Below are positions 40,134-47,208 of a stretch of 47,208 nucleotides of DNA, piece after piece. Location of the stretch: positions 1 to 47,208 of the forward strand of contig JALWLO010000075.1 of assembly GCA_027084135.1 (NCBI GenBank), in the 5' to 3' direction. This DNA is from Campylobacterales bacterium (GTDB taxonomy: Bacteria; Campylobacterota; Campylobacteria; Campylobacterales; QNZT01). Each line of letters begins with the position of its first letter. Positions within the stretch are counted from its first letter, which is position 1. The position numbers were made by a program, and so were the translations under genes. The notes below the pieces were generated by a model that saw nothing but the letters and a program-made list of their open reading frames with translations, had not been told where the DNA came from and ran no database searches.

Positions 40134-42274
40134 TCATCCTCACTAGCAAAATCAACCTCTTCTCTCTTTACCTCTCTCCCGCTATCATCATAATATACCG
40201 CATAAGTTCTTCCGTACTCATCTATCTCAAACTCTTTTCTCAGTCCATTTACATAGCTCTTCTCTTCAATCGTTTGAACTTTTTGCCCTGCTTTGAGTTT
40301 TAATCTGCCGCTCTCTAGATCCTCTCTAAGCTCTGAAGCCACCTCCTGCTCCGCAAGCGCCAGTTTTCCAAGCTGATCTCTCAAGTAAGCTAAATCCTCG
40401 CTTTTATTGACGATATAGGGAGTGATCATGATCACCAAACTTCTCTGGTCGCTACTCTTGCTTTTATGTCTAAACGGGATACCTAAAATCGGTATATCTC
40501 CAAGTAGAGGAACCTTACTCACCCCTCTATCCTCTTTCTTCCTTGTCAATCCACCGATGATAACCGTCTCACCGTTCATTACGATAGAGGAGGTTTTGAC
40601 CTCTCTCTTTGTGGTTGTAGGTTGGGCTGTATTTTTACTCTGAGCCTCAACATCTTCAGACTTGACACTCACATCGAGAGAGACTTTGTTATCAGAGGAT
40701 ATCCTCGGTTTTACCTTGAGCGTTAGACCGATATCTTCCCTCTTGTAGTTTTGGATAGGGAGTGCCGTCGTCGTCGAAGCGGTTGTACTTTGCGTCAAGA
40801 TCGACTCTGTCTGTCCGACATAGATAGAGGACTCTTTGTTATTGATACAGAGTACCGACGGTTCAGAGAGTATCTTTGTCACTCCCTTTTGATTGAGAAG
40901 ATCGAGTGCAACCCCCATCGCAAAGACCTTATCTACATTTGGAAGGGAGAAATCTGTAAACTTTTGTATCGTTGTGATCTGGTTAAATCCACCCTTCGCT
41001 CCTAAAAGGCTGGTTCCTATACCGTAAAGTCCGTTACCGCCGGCTATACCGCCTAGGATATCATATTTTGCTCCAAGCTCTTTGGCTTTGGTATTGCTGA
41101 TCTCAACGATCTTAGCCACTACATAGACCTGTTTCCTCTCAGTATCAAGACTCTCAACCACTTTTCTAATCTCTTTAAGTTCACTCTCTGTGGCATAGGC
41201 GATAATGGCATTTAACTCCGCATCAACCGTAACGGTCGGCTTGTCGTCACCACCAACGATAGATGGCTTGACCGTCTCTGTTTTTACGATAGGCGGCAGA
41301 GGTTTACCGTTTTTACCCTTTCTCGGGATATGTGTCGTCACCGTTTTAGTACTACTATCCTCTTTCGCTTTTGCAAACGATTTATCCGCCAGCAACTTCT
41401 CAAGCGTTTTGACGATCTCCGTAGCATCGGCATTTTTGACATAGATGATCTCCATACGCTTGTCGATCGTCTCATCGGACTTATCCATCTTTTTGATATA
41501 TGGAACGATTTGCGCCACATTCTCTCTATTTCCGACTAATACGATAGAGTTACTTGCATCATCGGAGAAAACGGTCATCTTTTGAGTTGCTATTCTATTG
41601 TTGAAGTAGGCGTTGATAAGCTGCTTTGCTTTTGGATAGACATTTTTTGCTTGCGCGTTGTTTAAAGGGATAAATCGAATCACATTGTCGTTTCCATGGT
41701 CGAGTCTAGAGATTATTTTTTTGATAGTTACAATATTTGCCGGATAGTCTGTAACGACTACGGAGTTGTTTTCATGTGAGAGAGAGATCTTTCCGTAACG
41801 ACTAAGCAGAAAGTTTATCTGCCTTAGTATCGTTCGAACATTGAGATTGCGGATAGGGATGATTTCGGTTTCCACTTCATTGATGGTACTCTCACCGTAT
41901 AGCGGTGGGGCGGATTTTGAAGCGTCTGAACTCTTGATCACCTTTAAAAAGCCGTCTCTGGTATCTCGGATCGTGTAACCTTTGGATTGGAGGATATCCA
42001 CCAACAGTGTATAGATTTGAGACTTTTTGATCGGTTTGACCGATACATAATCTACCGTTCCGGTGATCTTTTGGGAGATCAGTATATTTTTACCGGTAAT
42101 TTTAGCAACCATCTTGATAAAATCGACAATCTTAAGATCTTTAAAGTTGATATTGACCTCATCCCTATTGGTCTCTCTAAATTTACTACCACTATCTTCC
42201 GCCAAAACCGTTTGCGTCGATAACAGAGTTAGTACTAGTAAGCTATATGCTATCTTTCTTCTCATCACTCTCAC
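40130..42274 (-). CDS. gspD: type II secretion secretin GspD
   Basis: signal peptide, N domains, secretin signature VIIGGLTRKKEDRGVSKVPLLGDIPILGIPFRHK. Confidence 0.94.
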   Translation of the reverse strand: MRVMRRKIAYSLLVLTLLSTQTVLAEDSGSKFRETNRDEVNINFKDLKIVDFIKMVAKITGKNILISQKITGTVDYVSVKPIKKSQIYTLLVDILQSKGYTIRDTRDGFLKVIKSSDASKSAPPLYGESTINEVETEIIPIRNLNVRTILRQINFLLSRYGKISLSHENNSVVVTDYPANIVTIKKIISRLDHGNDNVIRFIPLNNAQAKNVYPKAKQLINAYFNNRIATQKMTVFSDDASNSIVLVGNRENVAQIVPYIKKMDKSDETIDKRMEIIYVKNADATEIVKTLEKLLADKSFAKAKEDSSTKTVTTHIPRKGKNGKPLPPIVKTETVKPSIVGGDDKPTVTVDAELNAIIAYATESELKEIRKVVESLDTERKQVYVVAKIVEISNTKAKELGAKYDILGGIAGGNGLYGIGTSLLGAKGGFNQITTIQKFTDFSLPNVDKVFAMGVALDLLNQKGVTKILSEPSVLCINNKESSIYVGQTESILTQSTTASTTTALPIQNYKREDIGLTLKVKPRISSDNKVSLDVSVKSEDVEAQSKNTAQPTTTKREVKTSSIVMNGETVIIGGLTRKKEDRGVSKVPLLGDIPILGIPFRHKSKSSDQRSLVIMITPYIVNKSEDLAYLRDQLGKLALAEQEVASELREDLESGRLKLKAGQKVQTIEEKSYVNGLRKEFEIDEYGRTYAVYYDDSGREVKREEVDFASEDE

Positions 42275-42278
42275 CCCT

Positions 42279-43094
42279 TTAATTTATACTAAAATCAAGC
42301 TCTACATCTTCATCGCCTCTTTGAACCGTAAGCGATAAAGACTCTAGCGAATCTACATTATTGTAATACCTCATCACATCAGCCAGCGACTCTATCGGAT
42401 TTCCATCGATCTCCTTGATGATATCACCGCTCTTTAACCCTACTCTATCAAAAAAACTACCCTTTTTGACATAGTTGACTCTAAAACCGTCCAAAACTCC
42501 GTTTTTTCGCCTCTCTTGGATTCGGATATTGTTCCATATCTTATTTGGATGTTTGATGTAGTCATTGATCAAGTCTCTCTTTACACTTTTTTGGGTAGAT
42601 GCACTCTCACCGCTGTTAGTGTGCTGCTTGGGACTTTTATGGGAAAAGCCGCTACTTAGCTCCTCATCTTCATCATTTAAAAGAACATAGTAGTTTTTGC
42701 CGTTTTTCTCGAACACCACCTTTCTCTCCCCAACCTTCACCAGTTCATACCCTCTAAATTTTTCACCGATATAGATAAATTTACTCTCTCCGCCGTCATC
42801 GATAATGATAAAGCTGGCATCGCCACCGAGATAGGTACCCTTTAGTTTGATATCATCGAGCTTTTCACCGTCATCCTCCTCTACTCTGGTCGGAATCTCC
42901 GGGATCGTTTCACCGATGATTTTATTTCCTAGATTGAGATAGTAGTGGTAACTATAGTTTTTAGTACTAGCGTTTGGGATCACCCCTTTATCAAGAAACG
43001 GCAAAGCCGCACTCCACAATAGCTTGGCAATCGCTAGAGGGAGAAGGATATATTTGAGTATAAAAATCAACTTTGCATTAAAACTTTGTGTCAT
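42279..43094 (-). CDS. gspC: GspC-like protein with C-terminal PDZ domain
   Basis: N-terminal TM; KGSFFDRVGLKSGDIIKEIDGNPIESLADVM PDZ; position next to gspD. Confidence 0.75.
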   Translation of the reverse strand: MTQSFNAKLIFILKYILLPLAIAKLLWSAALPFLDKGVIPNASTKNYSYHYYLNLGNKIIGETIPEIPTRVEEDDGEKLDDIKLKGTYLGGDASFIIIDDGGESKFIYIGEKFRGYELVKVGERKVVFEKNGKNYYVLLNDEDEELSSGFSHKSPKQHTNSGESASTQKSVKRDLINDYIKHPNKIWNNIRIQERRKNGVLDGFRVNYVKKGSFFDRVGLKSGDIIKEIDGNPIESLADVMRYYNNVDSLESLSLTVQRGDEDVELDFSIN

Positions 43095-43590
43095 ATCGCC
43101 ACCCCTCTTTCGACTTTCTAAAGTAGCCGCTTAGCTGGCTCTCTTTAAAGCTATTTGACGGCTGCAATGTGATATTGATATCTCTAGCAAACAAGTCTAT
43201 CTTGCCGCTAGCTTTCCCAAAACTTCCATCAGCACGCAAAAACAGACTCTTATAGTTCAAAAGCGAATGAGTCAGTTCAACGCTCTTTGCATTAAGTTCC
43301 ATAACACCTCTTAACTCATCGGCATTTTTCGCCTCCTCTATCACCACACTGTTATAAAAGAGCCAAGGTTTTATCTTTATCTCTTTCGCATTGATACTCT
43401 CAATCCCGTCATAATAAATTTTGGCACCCTTTATCTCCAACCAAAAAAGCCGATCTCTTACCGCATCCGCTTTGATGGAGACCCGCTCTTTTTGAAGATA
43501 TCTCAAAGCGCTATAGTATAGCTGCTCTTTGGGCATAAAGATTACAACACCGACTAAAAAAGAGAGGAGTGCTAGGAGTATCTTTTTCAT
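43078..43590 (-). CDS. GspN-like protein
   Basis: single TM, size and position in the cluster; weak sequence signal. Confidence 0.5.
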   Translation of the reverse strand: MKKILLALLSFLVGVVIFMPKEQLYYSALRYLQKERVSIKADAVRDRLFWLEIKGAKIYYDGIESINAKEIKIKPWLFYNSVVIEEAKNADELRGVMELNAKSVELTHSLLNYKSLFLRADGSFGKASGKIDLFARDINITLQPSNSFKESQLSGYFRKSKEGWRYDTKF

Positions 43591-43982
43591 CTTTTTATCT
43601 CCAAGGTAAGTGTTGCGTTGGTCGGAGAGAGTCTTTCTACTCTAAGTGCATTGAGTTTCAAGCTAGAGTTCTCTACCTTTTTCAAGATCGCATTGAGCGA
43701 AGATGGCGCAAGATTTTCATAGACCAAAACTCTACTCTCCCCTTTTTGATAATCTTTAGCGGGATTGATGATTCGATTGATAGAGGCGATCGTTCTCTTT
43801 GTAAGATCTTTGCTATCGAATTTCCTCTTTAATCCACCTAATACTTTCGCCTCCTCCTTAAAACTGATCAAAGACTCCTTCGTCTCCTTATATTCACGCT
43901 TTATGGAGCTTAACATCGAATAGGTAATCGCTAGTACTAAAAGGAGTGCGATCAGGATCAAAAGATTTCTATCTAGTTTCAT
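43587..43982 (-). CDS. GspM-like protein
   Basis: N-terminal TM plus short ferredoxin-like domain; position. Confidence 0.5.
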   Translation of the reverse strand: MKLDRNLLILIALLLVLAITYSMLSSIKREYKETKESLISFKEEAKVLGGLKRKFDSKDLTKRTIASINRIINPAKDYQKGESRVLVYENLAPSSLNAILKKVENSSLKLNALRVERLSPTNATLTLEIKR

Positions 43983-44929
43983 ATCGCCAACTCCGCTTTT
44001 AAATTGCCTGCGTCAAAAGAGATATCTTTAACTTTAAATTTTTGTTGCAGTTGCTTTTTGATCTCATCCTTTCTGCGCTCATCGAGAGGATGGATCGTGA
44101 CAGTGAGATTGTTAGGATTAAGCTCCAAATCCTCAATAAACTCAGAATTTTTAAGGGCTATTTTGGAGAGTTGATAGAGCGCCTCTCTAATAGACTTTTG
44201 CTTTTCAAACTCTTTGGTCAGCCTCTTTTTGATACTCTTTATCTGGAACATGGTAGGTGGGAGATGGTTTGCTTTGACTATCTCCTCTTTTTGCTCCTCA
44301 AGCTTGCTCAACTCCTTTTTATAGGCAATAAACTCGATGAGATTTGCAACGGCAAAGAGTCCTATCACGATAGCACTCAAGATCAATACTCTATTAGAGA
44401 TAAGCGCTTCACTACTATCATAAGAGGATAACTTGACAGATCTATTGGGTAGTTTGATGCTATCAAGTTTTTCGACGATAGATTGAGTCGTATCTGTACA
44501 CTTTCTCGGTACTAAGATGATGATATCGTCAAGTTTGGTTAACGCCGCATGCTCACTGACATAGGTACATTCATCGATATCACCCAACACATCTTGTGCA
44601 AAGTAGATATTTTTTACATCACCTTTGGAGACAAATATCTCATCAAGCTCCTCCTCTATTTTTTGAGGATTGTAGGCTATCAATATATACGCTTCCCCTG
44701 CCTTTCTAGCAAGGAACTTGAACTTCTCCCCTTTTGGCAATACCCCCTCAAAAATGGAAGGAGCTAGCTTTAGTGCGGCTTTGGGGGACTTGACGGGCAG
44801 AGATACTTTTTTTACCCAGTAAAATTCAGGTGAGAGGATAATATCATAAGATCCTCGTCTAATGATCTTACTCTTTCTGGTAACAAATATCGTCGCCTTA
44901 TGTTTACTCTTCCTGATAGTTTTTATCAA
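43979..44929 (-). CDS. GspL/PilN-like protein
   Basis: actin-like cytoplasmic domain then TM and PilN-like periplasmic part; position. Confidence 0.6.
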   Translation of the reverse strand: MIKTIRKSKHKATIFVTRKSKIIRRGSYDIILSPEFYWVKKVSLPVKSPKAALKLAPSIFEGVLPKGEKFKFLARKAGEAYILIAYNPQKIEEELDEIFVSKGDVKNIYFAQDVLGDIDECTYVSEHAALTKLDDIIILVPRKCTDTTQSIVEKLDSIKLPNRSVKLSSYDSSEALISNRVLILSAIVIGLFAVANLIEFIAYKKELSKLEEQKEEIVKANHLPPTMFQIKSIKKRLTKEFEKQKSIREALYQLSKIALKNSEFIEDLELNPNNLTVTIHPLDERRKDEIKKQLQQKFKVKDISFDAGNLKAELAI

Positions 44930-45854
44930 TATTACTTATCCTCTTTGAAGAGAGATCATACCAAAATGAGATCGCTCTTTTATATGTCTGTGTCTCTAAA
45001 TGAATGATTGATTTTACCAAATATTTCTTTTTTTTAGCATATTGTGAAATATTATAAATTTTTTTAAGTTGCTTCATAGATCTGGAGGTAGTTGAGTTGA
45101 ACTCACTGCAGATATCTACATCTTTGCTTAAAACGAGTTCATCATTTGCAATCAAGCTCATTGTATCATAGATATAGGCTCTCGTAGCCGAGCAGTCCAA
45201 TATATTTCTGCTTTTGGGATCTCCCAAGTAGAAGTACTTTTCAAACTCTTCTCTACTTATCTTAAAAATATTTTCATCTTTGGTGATCTCATAATATCTC
45301 TCTTTGATCCTCTCAAACTGCTCAAAACTATAGATTGCCCCCTGCCTAAAATCGTAATCCTCATCCGCAATCTCCGTATTGCCTCCTCTGGAGATAGTAT
45401 CCATATCGATCGTATCGACTAATAGCGCAAACATCGTCTCTGCATCGCTCAATTCAAATTGCTCGAAAAATCGATAGATCGCTCTAGCCAAGATAGGCTT
45501 TTCTTCCTCATCAGGCGTATTTCTTGCCGGTTTACTCAAACGATAAAGAAGATTGTTGAGATTCAATCGATCCATAAGTGACTCGCTTGAGTAGGTAACC
45601 GTAACTCCGCTTTTTGGCTCGGTAATAGGGGGGATAGTGATGGATAAAAAAAGTTCTAACGCATCGGTGGAGTTTATGTCAAATGTTTGTATCATCTTGG
45701 TAAAGTCTTTAAAGAGTATATTAAATTGATTTTGGGCATCGATTTTTGCTACTTTATCGAACTCTTTTTGAGTTGTCGAGAGCGACCATAGTACTAAGGC
45801 GGTAACGACGGCGATAAACCCTAAAGTCATGATCAAAACAACCGCTCTTCTCAA
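44904..45854 (-). CDS. GspK-like minor pseudopilin
   Basis: MRRAVVLIMTLGFIAVVTALVLWSL N-terminus; position. Confidence 0.6.
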   Translation of the reverse strand: MRRAVVLIMTLGFIAVVTALVLWSLSTTQKEFDKVAKIDAQNQFNILFKDFTKMIQTFDINSTDALELFLSITIPPITEPKSGVTVTYSSESLMDRLNLNNLLYRLSKPARNTPDEEEKPILARAIYRFFEQFELSDAETMFALLVDTIDMDTISRGGNTEIADEDYDFRQGAIYSFEQFERIKERYYEITKDENIFKISREEFEKYFYLGDPKSRNILDCSATRAYIYDTMSLIANDELVLSKDVDICSEFNSTTSRSMKQLKKIYNISQYAKKKKYLVKSIIHLETQTYKRAISFWYDLSSKRISNIDKNYQEE

Positions 45855-45942
45855 AGATAACCCTTTATTCGCTCAAAATTTACATTTAAAGCATATTTAA
45901 TGTAAAATACTTGACTAAATCATATTACATTACGACTTAAGG

Positions 45943-46377
45943 ATGGACATGAAGAGAATGAAAAGAGCTTTTTCACTTATCGAGATAATGATCGTTATCA
46001 TTATTTTAGGACTACTTGCCGCACTGGTTTTACCAAACCTCATAGGTCAAAGCGAACAGGCAAAGAAAAAGTTGGTCTGTATTCAGATGAAGAATATCAA
46101 AGATGCGCTCAAGAGCTTCAAACTTCAAAACGGAAGCTACCCTACGACCGAAGAGGGTATCCAAGCACTGGTCACAAATCCGGATCCGGAGAAGTATAAG
46201 AGTTACCCTGATGGCGGATACTTGGATGGCAAAGTTCCTCACGACCCATGGAAAAACCCATACATCTATACCAATGATGACGGAAATATCGAGATCATCT
46301 CTTTGGGGGCTGACGGCAAAGAGGGGGGTACCAAGGAGAATGCAGACATAACCCTCTCTAGCTGCGAAGCGCAATAA
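45943..46377 (+). CDS. gspG: major pseudopilin GspG
   Basis: MKRAFSLIEIMIVIIILGLLAALVLPNLIGQSEQAKKK; NGSYPTTEEGIQALV; DPWKNPYIY. Confidence 0.94.
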   Translation: MDMKRMKRAFSLIEIMIVIIILGLLAALVLPNLIGQSEQAKKKLVCIQMKNIKDALKSFKLQNGSYPTTEEGIQALVTNPDPEKYKSYPDGGYLDGKVPHDPWKNPYIYTNDDGNIEIISLGADGKEGGTKENADITLSSCEAQ

Positions 46378-46378
46378 G

Positions 46379-46400
46379 TTAGTACTAACTTTAGTACTAA
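46379..46400. repeat. tandem pair of TTAGTACTAA palindromes between convergent gspG and DUF2853-like gene
   Basis: TTAGTACTAA-CT-TTAGTACTAA; second copy supplies the stop codon of the minus-strand gene. Confidence 0.85.
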
Positions 46401-47134
46401 CTAAGCATTGACTCCTTTTTAAACTTTTTCGCTAACGCATAGTAAAAGGTCGCTCTATATTTATTTCTGACACCTTTTAATGTTTCGCAAACCTCTTTGA
46501 TAGCGCTATCGAGCTTCTCATCAGACTCGGTTAAAGCGAGTTTTTTCTGTAAAAAGTTTTTCTTCACTCTATCAAGCTCTTTTGGATCGGAACAAGAGAC
46601 ACTCTCCGCATCTTTATTGTAAATGGAAGGTCCTAGATTTTTCACAACCAACCTTAAAAAATCATCATCTACTTCACCATAATACTTTTTGATCTGAGCG
46701 GCATATCTTTTGATCTTCTCCTCTCTCTTATTTAGAGCTTTAGAAGAGTTCATAGTGCGAAAGCTTTTTGTAGATTTTTCAGATTTCGTATCACTTTTAC
46801 CTTTGGTTATTTTTATCTTTTTTGAAGACTCTTTAGAAACTGATTTTGTACTGCTTTTAGCCTTTTTTGTCACTACTTTGTTCTCTTCTTTTGTCTCATT
46901 AATAGCAGTTTTTTGTGAAGTTAATTCCTCTTTACTCTCCGCTTTGATCACTTTTGCACTCTCTTTGTTAGGCTTTTCCTCGCTACCACTTTTTAATGTA
47001 GCACTTTGCCTCTTTGCCTCCTCAATAGAGTGTTCAGTATATGTTCTTAACTCCTCTCTCTTTCTCCTAATCTTCTCTTGGGTATTCTTAAAAACAGAAA
47101 CTGTCAACTTCACTATAGCCAAATCTTTTAACAT
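46397..47134 (-). CDS. Lys/Ser-rich protein with C-terminal DUF2853-like domain
   Basis: KYYGEVDDDFLRLVVKNLGPSIYNKDAESVSCSDPKELDRVKKNFLQKKLALTE...RNKYRATFYYALAKKFKKES; RBS AGGAGGAGGA. Confidence 0.75.
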   Translation of the reverse strand: MLKDLAIVKLTVSVFKNTQEKIRRKREELRTYTEHSIEEAKRQSATLKSGSEEKPNKESAKVIKAESKEELTSQKTAINETKEENKVVTKKAKSSTKSVSKESSKKIKITKGKSDTKSEKSTKSFRTMNSSKALNKREEKIKRYAAQIKKYYGEVDDDFLRLVVKNLGPSIYNKDAESVSCSDPKELDRVKKNFLQKKLALTESDEKLDSAIKEVCETLKGVRNKYRATFYYALAKKFKKESMLS

Positions 47135-47157
47135 AAGTTCCTCCTCCTATAATACAT

Positions 47158-47195
47158 TTACAATCACTATCACCTTACAGGGATAGAGATTGTAA
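47158..47195. promoter_or_regulatory. inverted-repeat operator candidate upstream of the DUF2853-like gene
   Basis: TTACAATCACTATC-(10)-GATAGAGATTGTAA, 13/14 arm match. Confidence 0.6.
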
Positions 47196-47208
47196 TGGGT
47201 TTGTGTTA

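Noticed and set aside
46324-46329. G6 tract near the end of gspG and A8 tract at about 31923 as phase-variable loci
   Set aside because: Too short for typical slipped-strand phase variation and both genes are intact.
1-47208. CRISPR arrays, tRNA/rRNA genes, transposases, prophage
   Set aside because: No regular spacer-repeat pattern, cloverleaf-like gene, transposase or phage protein recognised; a tool such as tRNAscan-SE would be needed to exclude fully.

Overview
Gene-dense chromosomal segment that looks like a Campylobacterota (epsilonproteobacterial) chemolithotroph. This is inferred from gene content and order: ddl-ruvA-DUF342-murJ-cysS-msbA, a PgbA-type N-terminal-domain protein, sqr, T-rich -10 promoters. 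About 45 protein-coding genes are supported; most are housekeeping (kdsB, trpC, trpF, rpe, ddl, ruvA, murJ, cysS, msbA-like, mgtE, dnaB, ispG, priA, uvrB, ppk1). There is also a TRAP dctQM pair, comEC and a type II secretion-like cluster (K-L-M-N-C-D-E-F with divergent G). No tRNA, rRNA, CRISPR array or transposase was recognised. Main observations: (1) a strongly over-represented 10-bp palindrome TTAGTACTAA (core TAGTACTA; 32 exact copies counted by eye) scattered through genes in two reading frames on both strands, with a tandem pair between convergent genes. It looks like DNA-level selection, similar to HIP1 or an uptake/binding sequence. (2) An sqr locus followed by an untracked 57-aa ORF and a membrane-anchored protein resembling peptide deformylase but lacking the metal-binding motifs. 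(3) An intergenic inverted-repeat family (ATTATCCCAAATTTTRCATTA ends). (4) PriA with no canonical start codon, best explained by an ATA start. (5) A near-perfect 14-bp inverted repeat upstream of a Lys/Ser-rich DUF2853-like protein. All counts were made by eye and no searches were run.
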